Of a stretch of 64,000 nt of DNA, positions 35,315-43,193 are shown one piece after another. Each line of letters begins with the position of its first letter. The stretch's first letter is position 1. A program made the translations under genes and the position numbers. The stretch lies in contig NZ_SAUZ01000017.1 of assembly GCF_004022215.1 (NCBI RefSeq), positions 1 through 64,000 on the forward strand. Reading direction: 5' to 3'. The notes beneath the pieces are model-generated. The model ran no database searches, was not told the origin of the DNA, and worked only from the letters and a program-made list of their open reading frames with translations. The DNA comes from Paenirhodobacter populi. Lineage in GTDB: Bacteria > Pseudomonadota > Alphaproteobacteria > Rhodobacterales > Rhodobacteraceae.

Positions 35315-36895
35315 TCAGTAGCCGAGCGCCATGCCGTCCTTGCGGCTGTCCGAGCCGCCTTCGAGCAGGCCGTCGGCCATGCGGATGGCTTGGCTGCCGC
35401 CGATCGGGCTTTTGACCACGACGATGCTGTGGCCGCGCGCGGCAAGGTCGGCGCGGACGGCCTCGGGCACGGTGGGTTCCACTTCGAGCACGCCGCCGTA
35501 GGCGAAGCTGCGCGGCCGGTCCATCGCCTCCTGCAGGCCGAGGCCGAGGTCGATGACCCCGGACAGGAAGGCCGCGTGGCCCGCCGCCTGATACTGCCCG
35601 CCCATGACGCCGAAGGGCATCTCGACCCGGCCGCCGCGCGTGACCATGCCGGGGATGATCGTGTGCATCGGGCGCTTGTTCGGGCCGATGGCGTTCGGGT
35701 GCCCCTCGATCAGCCGGAAGGACGCGCCGCGGCTGTGGAACAGCACCCCGGTTTCCGGGTCGAGATGCCCCGAACCGAAGCCGTGGAAGATCGAGTTGAT
35801 GAAGGAGATCGCATTGCCCTCTTCGTCGACGACGCAGAGGTAGATGGTGTCCTTGTGCTCGGGCTCGTCCCAGAGCGCGGGGGCGCCGGCGCGGGTCATG
35901 TCGATGCGGGCGCGCAGGGTGGCGATGACCTCGTCCGAGAGCAGCCTTTCCGCCACGCCCCGGCAATGGTCGGGATCGCCGATCAGCGCGTCGCGGTGGT
36001 GGTAGGCGATCTTCGTCGCCTCGGCATGCAGGTGGATGCGGTCGGCCTCCGACAGGCTCGCCATGTCGAAGCCTTCGAGGATCTTCAGGATCAGCAGCGC
36101 CGCCGTGCCCTGCCCGTTGGGCGGGCATTCGTGGATGTCGTAGCCGCGGTAATTGGCGCTGACCGGCGTCACCCATTCGGCGCTTTCCTTGCCCGCGGCG
36201 AAATCCTCGGGCGTGTGCAACCCGCCAAGCGCCTGCAGCCGGGCGACCATGGCGGCGGCGTTCGGGCCTTCGTAGAAGGCGGCGGCGCCACCTTCGGCGA
36301 TCTGGCGCAGGGTGCGGCCAAGGCGGGGCTGGGCGATGAGCGACCCCTCGGCCGGCACCGCGCCGCCGGGCAGGAAGACGGCGGCGGCGAATTCGTCGCC
36401 CGCCACGGTGGCCTTGCTGCCGGCCCAGTCCTGCGCGACGCGCGGCGTCACGCGGAAGCCGTCCTCGGCATAGCCGATGGCGCGGGCGAAGATGGTGGCG
36501 AGCGGCAGCGAGCCGTGATCCGCCATCAACCGGCACCAGGCCGAAATGGCGCCCGGCACGGTGACCGCATGGGGCGAGGTCTGCGGGATCGTGTCGGTCA
36601 GGCCGGCGGCCTTCAGCGCGGCGACCGTCGCGGCGGCGGGCGCCCGGCCCGAGCCGTTCAGCGCCATGACCTTGCCGCCCGCAGGCGCATAAAGCGCAAA
36701 GCAGTCGCCGCCGATCCCGGTCATCAGCGGATCCACCACCGCCTGCACGGCGACCGCCGCGATCGCCGCATCGACGGCATTGCCGCCGCGTTGCAGAACC
36801 TCAAGCCCCGCCGCCGTCGACAGCGGATGCGAGGTGGCGATCATCGCCTTGCCGGTCAGCGTCGAGGGCCGGCGGGCGGAAAAGAAGTTGAACAT
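35315..36895 (-). CDS. Gamma-glutamyltransferase family protein (YwrD-like)
   Basis: A 526-residue Ntn-hydrolase of the GGT family: MIATSHPLSTAAGLEVLQRG, GNAVDAAIAAVAVQAVVDP, TGIGGDCFALY and ECPPNGQGTAALLILKIL in the alpha part. The likely autocleavage/nucleophile is Thr350 in EHKDTIYLCVVDEEGNAISF. The DTIYL form, instead of GTTH-type, marks the YwrD-like branch rather than classical periplasmic GGT. No signal peptide is visible from ATG 36895 (GAGGGA eight bases upstream), so it is probably cytoplasmic. It would split gamma-glutamyl bonds of glutathione or related amides. Confidence 0.88.
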   Translation of the reverse strand: MFNFFSARRPSTLTGKAMIATSHPLSTAAGLEVLQRGGNAVDAAIAAVAVQAVVDPLMTGIGGDCFALYAPAGGKVMALNGSGRAPAAATVAALKAAGLTDTIPQTSPHAVTVPGAISAWCRLMADHGSLPLATIFARAIGYAEDGFRVTPRVAQDWAGSKATVAGDEFAAAVFLPGGAVPAEGSLIAQPRLGRTLRQIAEGGAAAFYEGPNAAAMVARLQALGGLHTPEDFAAGKESAEWVTPVSANYRGYDIHECPPNGQGTAALLILKILEGFDMASLSEADRIHLHAEATKIAYHHRDALIGDPDHCRGVAERLLSDEVIATLRARIDMTRAGAPALWDEPEHKDTIYLCVVDEEGNAISFINSIFHGFGSGHLDPETGVLFHSRGASFRLIEGHPNAIGPNKRPMHTIIPGMVTRGGRVEMPFGVMGGQYQAAGHAAFLSGVIDLGLGLQEAMDRPRSFAYGGVLEVEPTVPEAVRADLAARGHSIVVVKSPIGGSQAIRMADGLLEGGSDSRKDGMALGY

Positions 36896-37238
36896 GGGAT
36901 CTTCCCTCAGGCGTTGGTATGGCAGGTGGGCGCGGCGGTTCGCACGGATCGGCCGAGTCGTCCGGATTTTGATAGAGGATCGCCGCGCCGCAGGCAAAGG
37001 CCATGGCTCAGGCACGGGCGAAACCCGCCGGACTTGCGGGAGGCGAAGCCCTCTGCCGGTGCCCCCGACAGCGCCGATTTGCCCGGACCGGATCGGCCCC
37101 GGGCGGCGGCTTCACGCGGGATTTTCGCGCGCCGATGCCCGAAGCACATTGACGGCTGGCGGATAATCTGACCGCCTTGGGTCATTACCGGAAGGATTCG
37201 GCAGGCACTGACCCCGGATCCCGGAGGAGGAGAAACGG
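36896..37238. other. 343-bp divergent intergenic region
   Basis: It lies between the gamma-glutamyltransferase and D-lactate dehydrogenase starts. No open frame with convincing coding character or ribosome-binding site was seen, and no clear palindromic operator. A strong ribosome-binding site (CCCGGAGGAGGAG) precedes dld. Promoters for both genes must lie here, but none has good -35/-10 boxes by eye. Confidence 0.5.
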
Positions 37239-38972
37239 ATGAAGGACTTCCCGCCCCCCGCGTCGCCGCGCGGCGCATTGCTCGAATCGCTCCGCGCCAT
37301 TGTCGGGGCGGAGAACGTGCTGACCGCCGCGCGCCACACAAGGCGGTATATCCGCGGGATCCGCTTTGGCGGCGGGCCGGTCGCGGCGGTGGTGCGGCCC
37401 GGATCGCTGGTCGAGATGTGGCGCGCGCTCAACACCGCGATAGCCTCGGGCCGGGCGGTGATCTTTCAGGCGGCGAACACCGGGCTGACCGGCGGCTCGA
37501 CCCCCTGGGGCGAGGATTATGACCGCGAGATCGTGCTGATCAGCGTGATGCGCCTGCGCGGGATCCATCACCTCGACGGCGGCAAGCAGGTCTTGTGCCT
37601 GCCGGGCGCGACGCTCGACACGCTGGAGAAATCGCTGCGTCCTCTGGGGCGGGAGCCGCATTCGGTGATCGGATCGTCTTGCATCGGGGCCTCGGTTCTG
37701 GGCGGGATCTGCAACAATTCGGGCGGCGCGCTGATCCGGCGCGGCCCGGCCTATACGGAAATGACGCTTTATGCCGAGATCCGGCCCGACGGCTCCATCG
37801 CGCTGGTGAACCATCTGGGGATGGAGCTGGGCAATGACCCCGAGGAAATCCTTGCCCGTGTCGAGCGGGGGGAATTGCCCGAGGTCGGGGACAGCACCGC
37901 CTGGGCCTCGGACCACGAATACAAGGACCATGTGCGCGAGGTCGATGCCGAGACGCCGGCCCGTTTCAATGCCGATCCGCGGCGGCTGCATGAATCGGCG
38001 GGCTGCGCCGGCAAGCTCGCGGTTTTCGCGGTGCGGCTGGATACGTTCGAGGCGGAAAAGGAAACGGCGGTCTTTTACATCGGCACCAACGACCCGGCCG
38101 AACTGACCGAGATCCGCCGCCATATCCTGTCGGGTTTCGAGAGCCTGCCGATCGCCGGGGAATACATCCACCGCGACGCCTATGACATCGCGGCGCGCTA
38201 CGGCAAGGACACCTTCCTGTTCATCCAGAAGGCCGGGACGGACCGGATGCCCGCCTTTTTCGAGGCCAAGTCCCGCGTCGACGCCTTCACCGAAAAGCTC
38301 GGGCTTGGCACGACGATCTCGGACCGGATCGCGCAGGGCATCGCCGATCTGATGCCGCAGCACCTGCCGAAGCGGATGAACGACTGGCGCGACCGCTACG
38401 AACATCACCTGATCCTGCGGATGGGCGGCACCGGCATCGCCGAGGCCCGCGCATGGTTCGGGGAAATCTTCCCCTCGGCCCAGGGCGACATGTTCGAATG
38501 CACGGCGGAAGAGGGCAAGGCCGCCTTCCTGCATCGTTTCGCCGTGGCGGGCGCGGCGGGGCGCTACCGCGCGATCCACAAGCGCACGGTCGAGGATATC
38601 GTCGCGCTGGACATCGCGCTGCGCCGCAACGACCGCGACTGGGTGGAACATCTGCCGCCCGAGATCGACAGCCAGATCGAGAAAAAGCTCTATTACGGCC
38701 ATTTCTTCTGCCACGTCTTCCATCAGGATTACGTGGCGAAGAAGGGCACGGACTGCATCGCGCTGGAACATGCGATGTGGCATCTGCTCGACGCGCGCGG
38801 GGCCGAATATCCGGCCGAGCATAACGTCGGCCATCTCTACAAGGCCAAACCGTCGCTTGCGGATTTCTATCGCCGGATCGACCCGACCAACAGTCTCAAC
38901 CCCGGCATCGGGCAGACCTCGCGCAGCGCCCACTGGCATGAGGGGGGAAAGGGGTCGTCCTGTTGCGGTTGA
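37239..38972 (+). CDS. dld: Quinone-dependent D-lactate dehydrogenase
   Basis: A 577-residue FAD enzyme, close to E. coli Dld (571). It has the PCMH FAD motif (ANTGLTGGSTPWGEDYDREI), GREPHSVIGSSCIGASVLGG with ICNNSGGALIRRGPAYTEM, and the long D-LDH-specific C-terminal domain including YGHFFCHVFHQDYVAKKG and PAEHNVGHLYKA. It ends with an unusual GKGSSCCG. It is a peripheral inner-membrane enzyme that oxidises D-lactate to pyruvate and reduces quinone. With LldD and GlcDEF it gives the cell separate dehydrogenases for both lactate isomers and glycolate. It is divergent from the gamma-glutamyltransferase gene. Confidence 0.94.
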   Translation: MKDFPPPASPRGALLESLRAIVGAENVLTAARHTRRYIRGIRFGGGPVAAVVRPGSLVEMWRALNTAIASGRAVIFQAANTGLTGGSTPWGEDYDREIVLISVMRLRGIHHLDGGKQVLCLPGATLDTLEKSLRPLGREPHSVIGSSCIGASVLGGICNNSGGALIRRGPAYTEMTLYAEIRPDGSIALVNHLGMELGNDPEEILARVERGELPEVGDSTAWASDHEYKDHVREVDAETPARFNADPRRLHESAGCAGKLAVFAVRLDTFEAEKETAVFYIGTNDPAELTEIRRHILSGFESLPIAGEYIHRDAYDIAARYGKDTFLFIQKAGTDRMPAFFEAKSRVDAFTEKLGLGTTISDRIAQGIADLMPQHLPKRMNDWRDRYEHHLILRMGGTGIAEARAWFGEIFPSAQGDMFECTAEEGKAAFLHRFAVAGAAGRYRAIHKRTVEDIVALDIALRRNDRDWVEHLPPEIDSQIEKKLYYGHFFCHVFHQDYVAKKGTDCIALEHAMWHLLDARGAEYPAEHNVGHLYKAKPSLADFYRRIDPTNSLNPGIGQTSRSAHWHEGGKGSSCCG

Positions 38973-39093
38973 CCCCCGCCTTCGGCAAGGCGCCGCGCGG
39001 GCGTTCCGAAACCGCGTGCGTTCCATCGGATGGCGGCGCAGAATGAGGCGCGGCGGTCCCGCCCCCGGGCCGGATCACGTGAGGGAGGACGAC

Positions 39094-40302
39094 ATGACGA
39101 CAGATCCCGCGAAGGACATCGCGGAGTATTCCGACAAACGCTGGCTGCTGGCGCAGGCCCGCGCGCTGCTGGATTTCCATGTGAATGCGGTCGATCCGAA
39201 GGGCGGATTCCGGACGCTTGATCTGGAAGGCCAGCCCTTGCCCCCCGGCCCCGGCGGGGCGGAGCGCGCGTTGCATGAGGTGACGCGGATGGTGCATGCC
39301 TATACGATGGCGACGCGGCTCGATTACCCGAAGGCGCGCGAGATCGTCGATCACGGCATCGAATGGCTGCTGACCCGGCAGTATGATGCACAGAACGGCG
39401 GTTTCTTCTGGAGTGTCGACGACAATGGCCCGGTGGACCCGCTGAAACAGGCCTATGGCCATGCCTTCGTGCTGCTCGCCGCCGCCTCGGCGCATCAGGC
39501 GGGGCACGGGGATGCGGAAAAGCTGCGCGATCTGGCGATGGAAACGCTCTGGACCCGGTTCTGGGAAGAAGAGCACGGCGCGGTCAGCGATACCTTCGAT
39601 GCCGACTGGACCAACGGGCTGGCCTATCGCGGGCAGAACGCCAACATGCACCTGACCGAGGCGCTGATGGCCGCCCACGATGCCTGGGGGGATGCGATCT
39701 ACCTGACCTCGGCGCGGCGGATCGCTGAGCGGATCATCAACGTGAACGCCCGGGCGGCGGGCTGGGTCGTGCCGGAACATTTCCACCCGGACTGGAGCCC
39801 CGATCCCGATTTCGCGGGGGATGTGATGTTCCGCCCCTCGGGCACGACGCCGGGCCATGCGCTGGAATGGGCGCGGCTGGTGCTGGAACTGTGGCAGCGC
39901 ACGGGCCGCATGGACGACTGGATGCCAGAGGCGGCGCAGGGGCTGTTCCGGCAGGCGGTGGGGCTGGGCTGGCTGCCGGACGGCGGCTTTGCCTATACGC
40001 TGGCGAATGACGGAACGGTCTCGCGCGACTGGCGGCTGTGGTGGCCCTGCGCCGAGGCGATCAACGCGGCCTGGGCGCTGGATCAGGTCACCCCGGATCC
40101 GTTCTGGCGCGGCTGGTATGGCCGGGTCTGGAGCTTCGTCGACCGCAACATGATCGATCACCGGCATGGCGGCTGGTTCCCCGAAATCGGCCCGGATGGC
40201 GAACCGAAGACCACCGTGTTTGCCGGCAAGCCGGACATCTACCACGCCTTGCAGGCCTGCCTGATCCCGGCGGGCGTGATGGGGCCGGCGTATCAGCCGT
40301 AA
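39094..40302 (+). CDS. AGE-family sugar epimerase/isomerase
   Basis: A 402-residue (alpha/alpha)6-barrel protein of the N-acylglucosamine 2-epimerase/YihS/mannose isomerase family: VTRMVHAYTMATRLDYP, GGFFWSVDDNGPVDPLKQAYGHAF (in parts), YRGQNANMHLTEALMAA, PSGTTPGHALEWARLVL and RLWWPCAEAI. The conserved active-site His residues are in GQNANMHLTEA and TPGHALEW. These enzymes interconvert aldose/ketose or 2-epimers, for example mannose and fructose; the exact sugar is not evident. ATG 39094 follows GAGGGAGGA. Its 3' end overlaps the convergent thiX gene by ten bases. Confidence 0.85.
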   Translation: MTTDPAKDIAEYSDKRWLLAQARALLDFHVNAVDPKGGFRTLDLEGQPLPPGPGGAERALHEVTRMVHAYTMATRLDYPKAREIVDHGIEWLLTRQYDAQNGGFFWSVDDNGPVDPLKQAYGHAFVLLAAASAHQAGHGDAEKLRDLAMETLWTRFWEEEHGAVSDTFDADWTNGLAYRGQNANMHLTEALMAAHDAWGDAIYLTSARRIAERIINVNARAAGWVVPEHFHPDWSPDPDFAGDVMFRPSGTTPGHALEWARLVLELWQRTGRMDDWMPEAAQGLFRQAVGLGWLPDGGFAYTLANDGTVSRDWRLWWPCAEAINAAWALDQVTPDPFWRGWYGRVWSFVDRNMIDHRHGGWFPEIGPDGEPKTTVFAGKPDIYHALQACLIPAGVMGPAYQP

Positions 40303-41027
40303 CGCGCGAACCGCGCGGCCACCAGCCGCGCGACCGCCGCATGAAAGGCCAACGCCAGCCCCGTCACCACGACAAGGCAGGCGAAAACGAGGTCGATCCG
40401 CATCCGCCCGTTCGCATGGATCATCAGCGCGCCCAGCCCCTCGGACCCGCCGACCCATTCGCCGATCACCGCGCCGACGGGCGCGTAGACGGCGGCGATC
40501 GTCAGCCCGATGCCAAGCGCGGGCAGCGCCGCGGGAATACGGATCCGCGTCATCACCCGCCACCGCGAGGCCCCCATCACCTGCGCCAGATCGAGCCACG
40601 CCGCCGGCGTCCGCCCCAGCCCGTCCAGAAACGCCGAGGCGACCGGGAAGAAGGTGATCAGCACCGTCACCGCGATCTTCGGCGCCATCCCGTAGCCCAG
40701 CCACAGCGTCAGGATCGGCGCGAGCGCGAAGATCGGGATCGTCTGCGACACCAGCAGCACTGGCCGCAGCGCCGCGCCGACCCGCGGCAGGGCGGAGGTC
40801 AGCAGCGCCACCGCGATGCCAAGGGCAGCGCCGAGCCCGAACCCCGCGATGATCTCCGTCGCGGTGCGCAGGGTCGCCCATGCCAGATCGGCGCGGTAGC
40901 GCCACAGCGCCTCGGCCACCGCCAAAGGCCCCGGCAGCAGAAAGGGCGGCAGGCCCGCGAGCACGATCACCCCTTGCCAGAGGCCCAGAAGGGCCGCCAC
41001 CGTCAGAACCGGACGGGCGAATTTCAT
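40293..41027 (-). CDS. thiX: Thiamine-precursor ABC transporter permease
   Basis: A 244-residue permease of the SsuC/TauC type with about six helices. The EAA loop is seen in LDLAQVMGASRWRVMTRIRIPAALPALGIG (about residues 145-174), followed by GAVIGEWVGGSEGLGALM. In the TPP-riboswitch operon thiYZX it carries pyrimidine precursors such as HMP or formylaminopyrimidine. Its ATG overlaps the thiZ stop by four bases. The ribosome-binding site lies within thiZ. It converges on the epimerase gene with a ten-base overlap of coding ends. Confidence 0.88.
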   Translation of the reverse strand: MKFARPVLTVAALLGLWQGVIVLAGLPPFLLPGPLAVAEALWRYRADLAWATLRTATEIIAGFGLGAALGIAVALLTSALPRVGAALRPVLLVSQTIPIFALAPILTLWLGYGMAPKIAVTVLITFFPVASAFLDGLGRTPAAWLDLAQVMGASRWRVMTRIRIPAALPALGIGLTIAAVYAPVGAVIGEWVGGSEGLGALMIHANGRMRIDLVFACLVVVTGLALAFHAAVARLVAARFARYG

Positions 41028-41725
41028 GCCGCCGCCCCGATCAGTCGGCCAAGGAGCGCAGCCTGCGCGGCCAGAACCTCGGGCGCATCCATAGGGCGCG
41101 GCGGCGGGGTCGCGGGGACCGGCTGTGCGGTCAGGCCGTTTTCGGTCAGAAGCAGGATGTGATCCGAAAGCCGCGCCGCCTCGCCGGGGTCGTGGGTCAC
41201 CATCAGCACCATCCGGCCGCGCAGCAGCTCCGCCGCCAGATCCTGCATCCGCAGCCGCGACAGCGCATCGAGCGCCGAGAAGGGTTCGTCGAGCAGGACC
41301 GGATCGCGATCCTCGATCAGCGTGCGGGCAAGGGCGACCCGCTGCCGTTGCCCGCCCGACAGAGCGGCGGGAAACCGTTCGGACAGATCGCCGAGCCCCA
41401 CGCGGGCCAGCAGGTCCCGCACCCGCGCGGGGTCCGCGCGTTCCCCCCGCAGGCGCGCGCCAAGGGCGACGTTCTGCGCCACCGTCAGCCAGGGCAGCAG
41501 CCCCGCATCCTGCGCCATCAGCGCGGCGGGGCGGCGGCCCTCGACCCGGCCCTCGAACCGCACGCCGGTGGGCAGCCCGGCGATCAGGCGCAGCAGCGTC
41601 GTCTTGCCGACGCCCGAGGGGCCGAGAAGCGAGGTCCATGCCCCCGTCGCCAGTTCCAGCCGCAGGGGCGGGAACAGCGGTCGGTCCTCCACCCATGCCG
41701 ATCCGGTCAGGACCAGTGGGGTCAT
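41024..41725 (-). CDS. thiZ: Thiamine-precursor ABC transporter ATPase
   Basis: A 233-residue ABC ATPase: Walker A GPSGVGKTT, MAQDAGLLPWLTVAQNV (Q-loop), signature LSGGQRQRVALARTL, Walker B VLLDEPFSALD, and H-loop MVTHDPGEAARLSD. It is of the nitrate/taurine/NMT1 importer group. It starts at ATG 41725, which overlaps the thiY stop; the longer open frame upstream is thiY in another frame. It drives ThiX-mediated uptake. Confidence 0.89.
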   Translation of the reverse strand: MTPLVLTGSAWVEDRPLFPPLRLELATGAWTSLLGPSGVGKTTLLRLIAGLPTGVRFEGRVEGRRPAALMAQDAGLLPWLTVAQNVALGARLRGERADPARVRDLLARVGLGDLSERFPAALSGGQRQRVALARTLIEDRDPVLLDEPFSALDALSRLRMQDLAAELLRGRMVLMVTHDPGEAARLSDHILLLTENGLTAQPVPATPPPRPMDAPEVLAAQAALLGRLIGAAA

Positions 41726-42672
41726 TCCTGCGCCCCCGGATCGATTGCCAGCCTTGCCACGGGGAACACCGTGTCGACCAGCCCGGCCTCTTTCAGAAAG
41801 ACCTCGAACCGCGCATAGCGCCCCTGATCCAGCGCGGCGGGGCTGTGGGCAAAGCGGGGCAGGGTGTCGATCCACGCCTGCCGGTTCAGCTCATCCGACA
41901 GATCGGGCGAGGTGGCGGCGAAGGCGGCCCATGCCGCGTCGGGGTGGTTCAGGATCTCGGTCACGCCACGCTCCACCGCGCCGAGGAAGCGGTTGATCCG
42001 GTCGCGGTCGAGCGTTTCGGAATTGGCGACGAAGATCAGTTCGTCATAGGCGGGCAGGCCGGCTTCCTCGGGGTAGAAGCATTTGCCCGCGCCGCCCGCG
42101 AGCCGCATCTGCGTCAGCTCGAAATTGCGGAAGGCGCCGGCCACGGCATCCACCTGCCCGGTCATCAGCGCCGGGGTCAGCGACCAGTTGACGTTGATCA
42201 TCTGGACGTCTTCCATGCTCAGCCCGGCGGAGCCGAGCATCGCCGCCATCATCGCCGTCTCGATCCCCGAAAGCGAATAGCCGACCTTGCGGCCCTTGAG
42301 GTCGGCGAGGCTTTGCACCGGCCCGTTCGCATCGACCATCAGGCAGTTGAGCGGCGTCGAAACCAGCGTGCCCACCCGCACCAGTGGCAGGCCCTCATGC
42401 ACCTGCAGATGCAGTTGCGGCTGGTAGCTGACGGCAAGATCCGCCTTGCCCGCGGCGACGAGCTTGGGCGGTTCGGTCGGATCGGCGGGGGCGACGATGT
42501 CGACCTCGAGCCCGGCGTCGCGGAAATAGCCCATCTCCTGCGCGACGATGACCGGCGCATGGTCTGGGTTCACATACCAGTCGAGGATCAGCGTCAGTCG
42601 GTCCTGTGCCAGCGCCGGAGCGGCAAGCAGCAGGCCGGCAAGAAGCGCGGCGGTCAGTCGGGTCGGACGCAT
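41722..42672 (-). CDS. thiY: Thiamine-precursor binding protein (NMT1/THI5-like)
   Basis: A 316-residue periplasmic protein with signal peptide MRPTRLTAALLAGLLLAAPALA. NMT1/THI5 motifs are RLTLILDWYVNPDHAPVIVA, KADLAVSYQPQLHLQVHEGLP, GRKVGYSLSGIETAMMAAML and GGAGKCFYPEEAGLPAYDEL (in parts). ThiY binds N-formyl-4-amino-5-aminomethyl-2-methylpyrimidine or HMP. It is the first gene of thiYZX; the mRNA leader holds a TPP riboswitch about 160-240 bases upstream. The start ATG 42672 has AAAGGG eight bases before it. Confidence 0.92.
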   Translation of the reverse strand: MRPTRLTAALLAGLLLAAPALAQDRLTLILDWYVNPDHAPVIVAQEMGYFRDAGLEVDIVAPADPTEPPKLVAAGKADLAVSYQPQLHLQVHEGLPLVRVGTLVSTPLNCLMVDANGPVQSLADLKGRKVGYSLSGIETAMMAAMLGSAGLSMEDVQMINVNWSLTPALMTGQVDAVAGAFRNFELTQMRLAGGAGKCFYPEEAGLPAYDELIFVANSETLDRDRINRFLGAVERGVTEILNHPDAAWAAFAATSPDLSDELNRQAWIDTLPRFAHSPAALDQGRYARFEVFLKEAGLVDTVFPVARLAIDPGAQE

Positions 42673-42757
42673 GGGAAGCCCTTTCGCGGAGGAATGAAAC
42701 GCGGGAAAGGGGCAAGCATGCCGCAATGCAGACTGTGATAGACGGCGCCATGCCGTG

Positions 42758-42781
42758 CCCCCTCTTGAACCGGCGAGGGGG
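42758..42781 (-). promoter_or_regulatory. Possible expression-platform hairpin of the TPP riboswitch
   Basis: CCCCCTC (42758-42764) and GAGGGGG (42775-42781) form a 7-bp stem with a 10-base loop between the aptamer and thiY. No U-run follows. It may be part of a transcription or translation switch; the mode is undecided. Confidence 0.4.
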
Positions 42782-42829
42782 ACAGGACGGAACACCACGG
42801 CAGGGCCGCGATCGCATCCGTGCTTTACC

Positions 42830-42915
42830 CGTTCCCTCCGCCGGCATGAACCGGATCAGGTTCGATGGGTTGGCAAAGCCTCTCAGCCCCGGTTTCCCGG
42901 GACACCCCAACGAGT
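42830..42915 (-). ncRNA. TPP riboswitch (THI element)
   Basis: On the minus strand the invariant parts appear in order: GGGGTG, CTGAGA in the P3-side loop, ACCC, then GAACCTGATCCGGTTCATGC and CGGCGGAGGGA. These form the P2-P3 pyrimidine-sensing arm and the P4-P5 pyrophosphate-sensing arm. It precedes thiY, and thiamine pyrophosphate binding should lower thiYZX expression. Confidence 0.96.
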
Positions 42916-43012
42916 AATCGCGCGAAGCCTACCCCGGCGCGGGGCGCGGTGCAACGGGGGAAGGGGCAGGTTGTTCGGGATGACGGGCGCGGGTGCGGGC
43001 GGTGAGGGAAGA

Positions 43013-43071
43013 AGGGGGCCAGCCCCCTCGCGCGTTCCGCGCTCACCCCCGGGATATTTATGGAAACACGA
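43013..43071 (-). repeat. Intergenic hairpin repeat, copy 8
   Basis: Minus orientation in the divergent gap between the TPP riboswitch and the antiporter gene. The 5' core is identical to copies 2-5, the central stem is GCGCG-GAA-CGCGC, and the terminal stem AGGGGGC-TG-GCCCCCT is intact. It lies about 97 bases upstream of the riboswitch, so it is not 3' of any visible gene. Confidence 0.92.
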
Positions 43072-43193
43072 AAGGCAGAAGGCGGGTCGGGGGCAAGATC
43101 CGTTGGGGGGAGGCGGGCAGGTGTGCCTGAAAAATGAACCTGCGGTTGCGCCGGGATTTGCACCGTCGCGGCCGCGCATGTAGCTATGGGGAA

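Noticed and set aside
37149-37177. TTGACG at 37149 with GATAATC nearby as a dld promoter
   Set aside because: The two boxes are only about 8 bp apart, too close for a sigma-70 promoter, and no -10 is found at 17 bp.
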